Below, in pieces: positions 42,335 through 50,622 of a DNA stretch of 64,000 bases. The notes beneath the pieces were generated by a model that was not told the origin of the DNA, made no database searches, and was given only the letters and a program-made list of their open reading frames with translations. This DNA comes from Hypericibacter sp963696655. Lineage in GTDB: Bacteria > Pseudomonadota > Alphaproteobacteria > Dongiales > Dongiaceae. Both the position numbers and the translations under genes were made by a program. The stretch is taken from positions 11,491-75,490 of the forward strand of contig CAVOLB010000124.1 of NCBI GenBank assembly GCA_963696655.1. Reading direction: 5' to 3'. Each line of letters opens with the position of its first letter. The first letter of the stretch is position 1.

Positions 42335-42682
42335 ATTACCTCCCTCGTCGACATTGTCGCCTTGCGCCATCCCTTCGACCGGGTGTCGCCGCAAGTATTC
42401 GCAACCAGAACAAATAAAGAACACGAAGTCGCCGCAATGACGAGCAAGGCTTCGTCTTGGGCACAGATTTCTGTGCTTCGAGGGATCGGCGAAAGCGTGG
42501 TTAACGCCTCGTAAATGCCTCGAAAGACCAGATTTTTACTACCCATTCCCATTGACGCCCATAATATCCCATGATATCCCATAAATGCCGGTCGGGTGCC
42601 CAAGTGGCGCCCATGAAGTCCGTTCAGGGTCGTTTTTGGAGAACGGGCGGCCGCGGCGAAGGGGCAAGGAATCGGAAGGCCG
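42335..42682. other. Regulatory region between rnpB and mraZ
   Basis: These 348 bases contain no gene. They hold a perfect palindrome GCACAGA-TT-TCTGTGC (42461-42476), the MraZ-box array (listed separately) and the likely mraZ ribosome-binding site GGAAGG, 4 bases ahead of the start. Confidence 0.6.
42542..42582 (+). promoter_or_regulatory. MraZ-box array overlapping the probable mraZ promoter
   Basis: CCCAT occurs at 42548, 42558, 42568 and 42578, i.e. four times at exactly 10-bp spacing, plus once out of phase at 42542. On the minus strand this reads ATGGG repeated every helical turn, which is the TGGG-type direct repeat recognised by MraZ in other proteobacteria. A candidate promoter, TTGACG (42552-42557), 17 bases, TATCCC (42575-42580), lies inside the array, so bound MraZ would cover it. 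The box match is strong; the promoter is weaker. Confidence 0.7.
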
Positions 42683-43150
42683 ATGGCGCTGTTCATCGAC
42701 ACCTTCGTGAACAAAATCGACCGCAAGGGGCGGGTTTCCGTCCCGGCGCCCTTCCGTGCTGCGCTCTCCGGACAGGCCTTCCACGGAATCGTCGCCCTCC
42801 CCTCCTTCAAGTACAAAGCCGTGCAATGCGCCGGCATCGACTGGATGGAAGGGATCAAGGCGCGGCTCAGCACCAGTTCCGACCTGTTCTCGGAAGAGCA
42901 TGACGATCTGACGATGGCGCTGTTCTCGAGCGCCAAGCAGCTCGCCTTCGACGGCGAAGGCCGCGTGCAGCTGCCCGAGGATCTCGCCAAGGAAGCCGAT
43001 ATCGGCGAGGTCGCCGCCTTCGTCGGTCGCGGCGAGCATTTCGAGATCTGGGAACCCCAGGCGCTCGAGCGCTACAAGATCGAAGCGCGCAAGCGCGCGC
43101 TCGAAAAGGGACGCACCTTGCGCAGCGCGCGCCCGGACGGTCAGCCATGA
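42683..43150 (+). CDS. mraZ: Transcriptional regulator MraZ
   Basis: A 155-residue protein with two SpoVT/AbrB-like beta-barrel halves: KIDRKGRVSVPAPFRAAL at the N-terminus and QLAFDGEGRVQLPEDLAKEADI in the middle, both holding the DxxGR signature. MraZ forms ring-shaped oligomers and represses the dcw cluster through repeats in its own promoter, here the CCCAT array 100-140 bases upstream. Its stop overlaps the rsmH start by 4 bases. The C-terminus is basic and Ala/Arg-rich. Confidence 0.95.
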   Translation: MALFIDTFVNKIDRKGRVSVPAPFRAALSGQAFHGIVALPSFKYKAVQCAGIDWMEGIKARLSTSSDLFSEEHDDLTMALFSSAKQLAFDGEGRVQLPEDLAKEADIGEVAAFVGRGEHFEIWEPQALERYKIEARKRALEKGRTLRSARPDGQP

Positions 43151-44163
43151 CCAACAAGCGCCGCAGCAAATCGCGGACCGACGAAGCGGGCGCGCAGGCG
43201 CATGTGCCGGTGATGCTCGACGAGGTGCTCGCGGCCCTCGCGCCCAAGGATGGCGGCATCTATATCGACGGCACCTTCGGCGCCGGCGGCTACAGCCGCG
43301 CCATTCTCGCCGCTGCCGACTGCACCGTCTGGGCGATCGATCGCGATCCCGATGCGATCACAGGCGCTCAGGCCCTGGCGCAGGATTTCCCGGGCCGCCT
43401 TCACACCGTGCAGGGCCGCTTCGGCGACATGCGCGAGCTCCTCAGCGAGCGCGGCTTGAGCCACGCCGACGGCATCGCCTTCGATTTCGGTGTCTCCTCG
43501 ATGCAGATCGATCAGCCGGAGCGGGGATTCTCCTTCCGCTTCGACGGTCCGCTCGACATGCGCATGGGCCGCGACGGCCCGACCGCGGCCGATCTCGTCA
43601 ACGAGATGGAAGAATCCGACCTCGCCGATCTCATCTTCCGCTATGGCGAGGAACGCCGGGCGCGCCAGATCGCGCGCGCGATCGTGGCCGCGCGCCGCAC
43701 CGCGCCGATCACCCGCACGCTGGCGCTGGCCGAGATCGTGCGCCGCGCCTCGGGCCCCCGCGCCCATGACGGCATCGATCCCGCGACCCGCACCTTCCAG
43801 GCCTTGCGCATCGCCGTGAATGACGAGCTGGGCGAGATCCGCCGCGGCCTCGTCTCCGCCGAGGCGCTCCTCCAGGCGGCCGGCCGGCTCGCCGTCGTCT
43901 CCTTCCATTCGCTCGAGGATCGCGAAGTGAAGCGGTTCCTGCGCGAACGGGCCGGCCGGACGCCCCAGGGCTCGCGCCATCTGCCCGAGGCACCCGCGCC
44001 GGCACATGCGCCCAGCTTCCGCACCCTGTCGCCCGAGCTGGTGAAGCCCGGCAAGGCCGAAACCGATCGCAATCCGCGCGCCCGCTCGGCGCGCCTGCGC
44101 GCGGCCGAACGCACCGCCGCCCCCGCGTGGGGCGAAAGCGGCGCTGCGGCCGAGGAGGACTGA
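43147..44163 (+). CDS. rsmH: 16S rRNA m4C1402 methyltransferase RsmH (MraW)
   Basis: A 338-residue SAM-dependent methyltransferase. HVPVMLDEVL near the N-terminus, the SAM motif GTFGAGGYSRAIL (~40), FDFGVSSMQIDQPERGFSFRFDGPLDMRM, and the C-terminal FQALRIAVNDELGEI and VVSFHSLEDREVKRF blocks are all present. It methylates N4 of C1402 in 16S rRNA. Start ATG overlaps the mraZ stop (ATGA). Confidence 0.97.
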   Translation: MTNKRRSKSRTDEAGAQAHVPVMLDEVLAALAPKDGGIYIDGTFGAGGYSRAILAAADCTVWAIDRDPDAITGAQALAQDFPGRLHTVQGRFGDMRELLSERGLSHADGIAFDFGVSSMQIDQPERGFSFRFDGPLDMRMGRDGPTAADLVNEMEESDLADLIFRYGEERRARQIARAIVAARRTAPITRTLALAEIVRRASGPRAHDGIDPATRTFQALRIAVNDELGEIRRGLVSAEALLQAAGRLAVVSFHSLEDREVKRFLRERAGRTPQGSRHLPEAPAPAHAPSFRTLSPELVKPGKAETDRNPRARSARLRAAERTAAPAWGESGAAAEED

Positions 44164-44166
44164 TCC

Positions 44167-44832
44167 ATGAACCGTCTCTCCCTGCCGGTCTGGCTCGTTC
44201 TGGTGATCGCCGCCGGCTTCTGCATGTTCCAGATCAAGTTCGCGGTGCAGGAGCTCGAGCATCAGCTGGGCCAGACCAACCGCGACATTGCCCGCGCGCA
44301 GGAACAGGTCCGCGTGCTCAAGGCCGAGTGGAGCTATCTGAACGAGCCGGGCCGGCTTTCCGATCTCAATCGCCGCCATCTGGGCCTGGCGCCGGTCGCG
44401 GCCCGGCAGATGGAGAATGTCGCCGCCCTGCCGCAGCGCCTCGATGTGGCGCTGCCCTCGCCGAGCTTCCAGCCCAAGCCCGCCACCAGCGAGCACGCGA
44501 CGCTCGCCAGCAGCCTCGAATGGTCGGCCGGCATGGCGGATCTCGACATGAGCGAGACGGCATCGCCGGTGCTCACCGGCCTGGCGCCGAGCCAGTTCGT
44601 GCCGGTCAGCTTCGAGCCCGACCATGATCTCGCCGCCGGCAACAACGCGGTTGAGGTCGCGGCCACGCCGACCGCCGCTGCCGCCGGCCCGGTCGATCCG
44701 ACCTCGGGCAGCGAGGATATCTCCGCCACGGCCGCCGCGGCGACGCGCGCTGCGACCGGCCCCCTGGTATCGCCCAGCGACGATCCGCTGGGCGCGCTCA
44801 TCGCCGCGACCACCGCGGAGCAGCAGCAATGA
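44167..44832 (+). CDS. ftsL: Cell division protein FtsL with a long Ala/Pro-rich tail
   Basis: A bitopic division protein of 221 residues with one transmembrane helix at 7-25 (PVWLVLVIAAGFCMFQIKF), followed by the periplasmic leucine-zipper-like coiled coil (VQELEHQLGQTNRDIARAQEQVRVLKAEWSYLNEP) and the RLSDLNRRHLGLAPV segment typical of FtsL. Usual FtsL proteins end soon after this. Here about 120 extra residues, rich in Ala, Ser, Thr and Pro, follow and look disordered. FtsL links FtsQ/FtsB to FtsWI. Its position between rsmH and ftsI supports the call, and its stop overlaps ftsI by 4 bases. Confidence 0.9.
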   Translation: MNRLSLPVWLVLVIAAGFCMFQIKFAVQELEHQLGQTNRDIARAQEQVRVLKAEWSYLNEPGRLSDLNRRHLGLAPVAARQMENVAALPQRLDVALPSPSFQPKPATSEHATLASSLEWSAGMADLDMSETASPVLTGLAPSQFVPVSFEPDHDLAAGNNAVEVAATPTAAAAGPVDPTSGSEDISATAAAATRAATGPLVSPSDDPLGALIAATTAEQQQ

Positions 44833-46556
44833 AACCGCGGCCCTCGCGCCATCCACAGGGACCCCAGCTCGCCGATCCGCGACCGCCGCGCTTCGAGGAC
44901 CTCTATGCGCTCGACGGCGAGCGCAAGCGCGTGCTCGAGACCGGCTATATGCGGCTCCTGTTCGGCGGCGGGCTGTTCCTGGTGGCCTTCCTCGCCATCA
45001 GCCTGCGCCTGCTCGAAGTCGGCGTCTGGAACGGCGGCGAGCGCGAAAGCGCGCAACTGCCGACCCCCGATCTGGCGGTCGCCCGCGCCGACATCCTCGA
45101 TCGCAACGGCGTCCTGCTGGCCACCAGCCTCGCCACCGCCTCGCTCTATGCCGATCCCCAGCAGATCGCCGATCCCGCCGGGACCGCGGCGAAGCTGGTC
45201 GAGATCCTGCCGGAACTGAGCGCGGCCGAACTGACCGCGAAGCTGTCGGCCAAGAGCCGCTTCGTCTGGATCAAGCGCGATCTGACGCCGCGCCAGCAAT
45301 ATGCGGTCAACCGCCTCGGCATCCCGGCCCTGGCCTTCCAGCGCGAGGAGCGCCGCGTCTATCCGCAGTCCTCGCTGACCGCCCATGTCGTCGGCTTCAC
45401 CGACGTGGACAACAAGGGCCTCGCCGGCATCGAAGAGTCCTTCGACGACGTGCTCAAGAGCGGCCAGCCGGTTCAGCTCTCGCTGGATCTTCGCGTCCAG
45501 CACATCCTTCACGACGAGCTCCAGCGCGCGATCACCGATTTCTCGGCGGCCGGCGGCGCCGGCATGGTGCTCGACGCCAACACCGGCGAGATCCTCGCCA
45601 TGGTCTCGCTGCCCGACTTCGATCCGGTCAATGCCGGCACGGCAACGCCCGACCAGCGCTTCAACCGCGCGACCCTGGGCGTCTACGAGATGGGCTCCAC
45701 CTTCAAGATCTTCAACACGGCCGCGGCCCTCGATTCCGGCGTGATCGGCATCAACGACAGCGTCGATGCGAGCCACCCCTTGCGGGTCGCGGGCTTCACC
45801 ATCTCCGACTTCCATCCGGAGAACCGTCCGCTGACGGTCTCGGAAGTCATCATGTATTCCTCGAACATCGGCTCGGCGCTGATCGCCCAGCGCATCGGCA
45901 CCGAGCGCCAGCGCAAATTCATGGACAGCATCGGCATGCTGCGCCGGGCCTCGATCGAGATCCCCGAGGCCGGCGCGCCGATGTATCCGGCCGACTGGCG
46001 TCCGATCAACACCATGACGATCGCTTACGGCCACGGCATCGCGGTCAGCGCGCTGCATCTCGTCACCGGCGTGGCGGCGATGGTCAATGGCGGCATGATG
46101 CGGCCGGCGACGCTGATCCATCGCGGCCTCGACCAGGTGAGCGACGGGCAGCGCGTGATCAAGGCCGAAACCTCGGCCGAGATCCGCCAGCTGCTGCGCC
46201 TCGTGGTCGAGAAGGGCACCGGCAAGAAGGCCGACGTGCCCGGCTATTTCGTCGGCGGCAAGACCGGCACGGCCGACAAGCTCGGCAGCCACGGCTACGT
46301 CGCCAATGCCCGCATGGCCTCCTTCGTCGGCGTCTTCCCGATCAATGCGCCGCGCTATGTGGTGCTGGCGATGGTCGACGACCCGAAGCCCAATGCGAGC
46401 TCTTACGGCTATGCCACCGGCGGCTGGGTCGCGGCGCCGGCGGTGGGGCGCGTGATTCAGCGCATGGCCCCGCTGCTCGGCATTCCGCCGCAGGATCAGA
46501 ACGAGATGCCCTCCGAGACCGCAGCGCTGCTCGTGTCAGCGCGCGGTACGGAATAG
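44829..46556 (+). CDS. ftsI: Peptidoglycan transpeptidase FtsI (PBP3)
   Basis: The 575-residue septal class B penicillin-binding protein. A cytoplasmic tail and one membrane helix (~42-62) precede the pedestal domain (ARADILDRNGVLLATSL) and the transpeptidase domain. Active-site motifs are intact: STFK (Ser near 290), SSN (~343) and KTGT (~477). It crosslinks septal peptidoglycan together with FtsW, encoded further down the cluster. Confidence 0.97.
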   Translation: MKPRPSRHPQGPQLADPRPPRFEDLYALDGERKRVLETGYMRLLFGGGLFLVAFLAISLRLLEVGVWNGGERESAQLPTPDLAVARADILDRNGVLLATSLATASLYADPQQIADPAGTAAKLVEILPELSAAELTAKLSAKSRFVWIKRDLTPRQQYAVNRLGIPALAFQREERRVYPQSSLTAHVVGFTDVDNKGLAGIEESFDDVLKSGQPVQLSLDLRVQHILHDELQRAITDFSAAGGAGMVLDANTGEILAMVSLPDFDPVNAGTATPDQRFNRATLGVYEMGSTFKIFNTAAALDSGVIGINDSVDASHPLRVAGFTISDFHPENRPLTVSEVIMYSSNIGSALIAQRIGTERQRKFMDSIGMLRRASIEIPEAGAPMYPADWRPINTMTIAYGHGIAVSALHLVTGVAAMVNGGMMRPATLIHRGLDQVSDGQRVIKAETSAEIRQLLRLVVEKGTGKKADVPGYFVGGKTGTADKLGSHGYVANARMASFVGVFPINAPRYVVLAMVDDPKPNASSYGYATGGWVAAPAVGRVIQRMAPLLGIPPQDQNEMPSETAALLVSARGTE

Positions 46557-46576
46557 GGACGGCGGAGTCAGGGCCG

Positions 46577-48061
46577 GTGCGGCTCAAGGACCTCCTGGAG
46601 GAACGGAAGACGGACGTGGCGACGGCGGCGGCGGAAATCGAGATCAAGGGCTTGAGCGCGGACTCGCGTCGCGTGGAGCCCGGCTATTTGTTCGCCGCCC
46701 TGCCGGGCTCGCGCGCCGACGGGCGCGTCTACATCATCGATGCGCTGAAGCGCGGCGCCAGCGCGATCCTGGCTCCCTTCGACACCGAGCTGCCGCCCGA
46801 GATCGGCCGCGTCCCGGTCATCCTCGACGACAATCCGCGCCGGCGCCTGGCGCTCATGGCGGCGCGCTTCTATCGCAAGCAGCCCAAGACCATCGCCGCC
46901 GTCACCGGCACCAGCGGCAAGACCTCGACCGCGCATTTCACGCGCCAGCTCTGGACGCTCCTGGGCTTCCGCGCCGGCAGCCTCGGCACGCTGGGCGTCG
47001 TCGCCCCCGGCCATGACCATCCCGGCGCCTTGACCACGCCCGACCCGATCGAGCTGCACCGCGTTCTGGCCGAGCTGGCGCAAGGCGGCATCGATCATCT
47101 GGCGCTCGAAGCCTCGAGCCATGGCATCGACCAGTTCCGGCTCGACGGGGTGAAGCTCAAGGCCGCGGCCTTCACCAACCTGACCCACGAGCATCTCGAC
47201 TATCACGGCACCATGGCGCGCTATTTCCGGGCCAAGGCGCGGCTGTTCGAGCAGCTGCTGCCGGGCACGGGCACGGCCGTCCTCAATGCCGACAGCGACC
47301 AGTTCGAGCCCCTGCTCGCGATCTGCAAGCAGCGCGGCCTCGCCACAATCGCCTTCGGCAAGGCGGGCAAGGACCTGACGCTGGTCGATCGCACCCTGCT
47401 GCCGGAAGGACAACGGCTGGTGCTCGACATATTCGGCCGGCGCACCGAGCTCATGTTCCCGGTCGCCGGCGGCTTCCAGGCCTATAACGCGCTGGCGGCG
47501 CTGGGGCTCGTCATCGGCTGCGGCGCCGATCCGGCGCGGGCCACCGCCGAGCTGTCGCAGCTCAGCGGCGTCCATGGCCGCATCGAGCTGGTGGCGCGCC
47601 ATCCGAGCGGCGCCACGATCCTGGTGGACTATTCGCACAAGCCCGAGGCGCTGCGCACGATCCTCAACGAGCTTCGCCCGCTCGCCCGCAACCGTCTGGT
47701 GGTGGTGTTCGGCTGCGGCGGCGATCGCGATCGCGCCAAGCGGCCGGTGATGGGCGCCATCGCCACCGAGCTGGCGGACCGGGTCATCGTGACCGACGAC
47801 AATCCGCGCAGCGAGGATCCGGCCGCCATCCGCGCCCAGATCATGGCGGCGGCCCCGGGTGCCCGCGAGATCGGCGACCGGGCGCTGGCCATCCGCACCG
47901 CCGTCGGCGAGCTCGAGGCGGGCGATCTCCTCGTCATCGCCGGCAAGGGCCACGAGACGGGTCAGATCGTCGGCTCGGTCACGCATCCCTTCGACGATGC
48001 CGAGGTGGCGCGCGCCGCCGCGATCGCCGTCGGCGGACGCAGCATCGGCGGTGGCGCATGA
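46577..48061 (+). CDS. murE: UDP-MurNAc-tripeptide synthetase MurE (meso-DAP adding)
   Basis: A Mur ligase of 494 residues, starting at the GTG at 46577 (VRLKDLLEERKTD), which is the only suitable start after ftsI, 20 bases downstream of it. ATP site VTGTSGKTS (~109), LTHEHLDYHGTM, and the DNPRSEDP motif (~408), which selects meso-diaminopimelate over lysine, are present. It adds the third residue of the peptidoglycan stem in the cytoplasm. The frame remains open upstream through ftsI, which is coincidental. Confidence 0.96.
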   Translation: MRLKDLLEERKTDVATAAAEIEIKGLSADSRRVEPGYLFAALPGSRADGRVYIIDALKRGASAILAPFDTELPPEIGRVPVILDDNPRRRLALMAARFYRKQPKTIAAVTGTSGKTSTAHFTRQLWTLLGFRAGSLGTLGVVAPGHDHPGALTTPDPIELHRVLAELAQGGIDHLALEASSHGIDQFRLDGVKLKAAAFTNLTHEHLDYHGTMARYFRAKARLFEQLLPGTGTAVLNADSDQFEPLLAICKQRGLATIAFGKAGKDLTLVDRTLLPEGQRLVLDIFGRRTELMFPVAGGFQAYNALAALGLVIGCGADPARATAELSQLSGVHGRIELVARHPSGATILVDYSHKPEALRTILNELRPLARNRLVVVFGCGGDRDRAKRPVMGAIATELADRVIVTDDNPRSEDPAAIRAQIMAAAPGAREIGDRALAIRTAVGELEAGDLLVIAGKGHETGQIVGSVTHPFDDAEVARAAAIAVGGRSIGGGA

Positions 48062-49518
48062 CCGCCGCCGCGAAACCGGTGCTCTGGACCGCCGCCGAAG
48101 CGGCCAAGGCTTCCGCCGGCACGCTGGAAGGCGCCGCTGCCTGGGCGGCGACCGGCGTCTCGATCGACAGCCGCACGGTCGAGCCCGGCGATCTCTTCGT
48201 CGCCCTCAAGGGCCCCAGCTTCGACGGCCATGATTACATCGCCCGGGCGTTTGCCGCCGGGGCTGTCGCGGCCCTCGCCCATCGCCGCCCCGAGGGGCTC
48301 GACGCCAGCGCCCCGCTGCTGCGGGTCGACGAAACCCTGGCCGGTCTCGAACGGATGGGCCAGGCGGCGCGCGAGCGCTCCAGCGCCAAGCGCATCGGCG
48401 TCACCGGCAGCGTCGGCAAGACCGGGACCAAGGAAGCGCTCAAGACCGTGCTCTCCGACCAGGCCCCGACCTTCGCGGCCGTCGGCAGCTTCAACAATCA
48501 ATGGGGCGTGCCCCTGACCCTGGCGCGGATGCCGCGCGAGACGGTCTATGCCGTGTTCGAGCTCGGCATGAACCATGCTGGCGAGCTCGGCCCCCTGTCG
48601 CGCCAGGTTCGCCCCGAGGTCGCGATCATCACCACGATCGAGGCGGTCCATATGGCGTTCTTCGCCTCGGTCGAGGCGATCGCCGACGCCAAGGCCGAGA
48701 TCTTCGAAGGCATGGATCCCAGCGGGGTCGCGATCCTCAATCGCGACAACGCCCAGTTCGAGCGCCTCGCCGCCCAGGCGCGCCGTCGCGGGATCAAGCG
48801 CATCATCGGCTTCGGCACCCATGCCGAGGCGACCTCGCGGCTCCTCGACTGCTCGCTCCAGGCCACCTGCAGCGCCGTCTCCGCGGTCATCGAAGGCGAG
48901 CGGCTCGACTATTGCATCGGCGCGCCGGGCCAGCATTGGGTCATGAACAGCCTGGCCGTGCTCGCCGCCGTCGTCTCCGCCGGCGCCGATCTGGGGCAGG
49001 CCGCGGCGGCCTTCTCGCGCGTCACCCCGCCCAAGGGCCGCGGCCAGCGCAGCCAGGTGATGCTTCCCGCCCAGCGCGGCGGCGGCAGCGTCGAGCTGAT
49101 CGACGAGAGCTACAATGCCAGCCCCGCCGCGATGCGGGCGGCGTTCCGGGTGCTGGCCCAGGCCAAGCCCCGCAATGGCGGACGGCGCGTCGCCGTGCTG
49201 GGCGACATGCGCGAGCTGGGCGAACAGAGCGCCGAGCTCCATGCCGGGCTCGGCCCCGACCTGATCGCCTCGGGCGCGCAGCAGGTCTTCACCGTCGGCC
49301 CCTTCATGACCAATCTGGACGCAGCTCTGCCGGCGACTCTGCGCGCCGCTCACGCCGAATCGAGCGTCGAGATCATCGCGCCGGTGCTGGCCGCGCTGAA
49401 GCCCGGCGACGTCGTCCTGGTCAAGGGATCGCTCGGCACCCGCATGGCGCCGATCGTCGAAGCCATCAAGGCCATGGGCGCCTCGGCGCCGATGCCGCGC
49501 GCCGCGAACGGCAATTAG
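48058..49518 (+). CDS. murF: UDP-MurNAc-tripeptide D-Ala-D-Ala ligase MurF
   Basis: A Mur ligase of 486 residues that adds D-Ala-D-Ala to complete the pentapeptide. SIDSRTVEPGDLFVALKG opens the substrate domain; the P-loop is VTGSVGKTGTK (~114), followed by NNQWGVPLTLARM, FELGMNHAGEL and DESYNASPAAMRAA. ATGA overlap with murE. Confidence 0.96.
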   Translation: MTAAAKPVLWTAAEAAKASAGTLEGAAAWAATGVSIDSRTVEPGDLFVALKGPSFDGHDYIARAFAAGAVAALAHRRPEGLDASAPLLRVDETLAGLERMGQAARERSSAKRIGVTGSVGKTGTKEALKTVLSDQAPTFAAVGSFNNQWGVPLTLARMPRETVYAVFELGMNHAGELGPLSRQVRPEVAIITTIEAVHMAFFASVEAIADAKAEIFEGMDPSGVAILNRDNAQFERLAAQARRRGIKRIIGFGTHAEATSRLLDCSLQATCSAVSAVIEGERLDYCIGAPGQHWVMNSLAVLAAVVSAGADLGQAAAAFSRVTPPKGRGQRSQVMLPAQRGGGSVELIDESYNASPAAMRAAFRVLAQAKPRNGGRRVAVLGDMRELGEQSAELHAGLGPDLIASGAQQVFTVGPFMTNLDAALPATLRAAHAESSVEIIAPVLAALKPGDVVLVKGSLGTRMAPIVEAIKAMGASAPMPRAANGN

Positions 49519-49533
49519 GGGGACGGAACCGCA

Positions 49534-50622
49534 GTGCTCTACAACCTTCTCGCCCCCTTTGCCGAAGAGAGCTCGCTCTTCAACATCTTCCGCTATCTGA
49601 CCTTCCGCAGCGGCGGTGCGGTCATGACGGCGCTGCTGCTCAGCTTCCTGCTCGGCCCGCGCGTCATCGCCTGGCTCAAGAGCAAGCAGCCGCATGGCCA
49701 GCCGATTCGCAGCGACGGACCCGAGTCGCATCTCCTGACCAAGAAGGGCACGCCCACCATGGGCGGCGTGCTGATCCTGCTTGCGGTCGCGATCTCGACC
49801 CTGCTCTGGGCCGATCTCGCCAACGGCTATGTGTGGGTCGTGCTGCTGCTGACCATCGGCTTCGGCATGGTCGGGTTCGGCGACGACTATCTGAAGCTGA
49901 CCAAGCGCGGCAGCAAGGGCCTGCCCGGCCGTCTCAAGCTGGTCGCGCAGATCGCCATGGGCACGGCGGCCGCGTTGGCCGTGATGCATCTCACGCCCGA
50001 GCCGCTCTCGACCGGTCTCACGGTCCCCTTCTTCAAGGAGATCCTGATCCATCTGGGCTGGCTGTTCGTTCCGTTCGCGGTTTTCGTCATGGTCGGCGCA
50101 TCAAATGCCGTGAATCTCACGGATGGGCTCGACGGACTCGCGATCGTACCGGTAATGATCGTTGCGGGCTGCTTTGCCCTCATCGCCTATCTCGTCGGCA
50201 ATGCGGTGTTCGCCAATTATCTCCAGCTCCATTTCGTGGCCGGCTCCGGCGAACTCGCGGTGTTCTGTGCCGCCCTCGTCGGCGCGAGCCTGGGCTTCCT
50301 CTGGTTCAACGCCCCGCCCGCGATGGTCTTCATGGGCGACACCGGCTCGCTCTCCATGGGCGGCGCGCTCGGCGCCATCAGCGTCGTGGTCAAGCATGAG
50401 CTGGTACTGGCGATCGTCGGCGGTCTCTTCGTGCTCGAGACCGCCTCGGTGATCGTCCAGGTCGTCTCCTTCAAGCTCACCGGCAAGCGCGTCTTCCGCA
50501 TGGCGCCGCTGCACCATCACTTCGAGAAGAAGGGCTGGGCCGAACCCACCATCGTGATCCGGTTCTGGATCATCGCCTCGATCCTGGCGCTCGCCGGGCT
50601 CGCCACCTTGAAGCTGCGTTGA
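49534..50622 (+). CDS. mraY: Phospho-MurNAc-pentapeptide transferase MraY
   Basis: The 362-residue polytopic enzyme that makes lipid I from UDP-MurNAc-pentapeptide and undecaprenyl phosphate. It starts at GTG 49534 (VLYNLLAPF). Conserved loops are present: KKGTPTMGGVLIL, GFGDDYLKLTKR, NLTDGLDGLA, MGDTGSL and PLHHHFEKKGW. About ten membrane helices are evident. Confidence 0.97.
   Translation: MLYNLLAPFAEESSLFNIFRYLTFRSGGAVMTALLLSFLLGPRVIAWLKSKQPHGQPIRSDGPESHLLTKKGTPTMGGVLILLAVAISTLLWADLANGYVWVVLLLTIGFGMVGFGDDYLKLTKRGSKGLPGRLKLVAQIAMGTAAALAVMHLTPEPLSTGLTVPFFKEILIHLGWLFVPFAVFVMVGASNAVNLTDGLDGLAIVPVMIVAGCFALIAYLVGNAVFANYLQLHFVAGSGELAVFCAALVGASLGFLWFNAPPAMVFMGDTGSLSMGGALGAISVVVKHELVLAIVGGLFVLETASVIVQVVSFKLTGKRVFRMAPLHHHFEKKGWAEPTIVIRFWIIASILALAGLATLKLR

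Noticed and set aside
42542..42582. CRISPR-like array upstream of mraZ
   Set aside because: The units are 10 bp with a 5-bp invariant core, far too short; MraZ boxes explain them.
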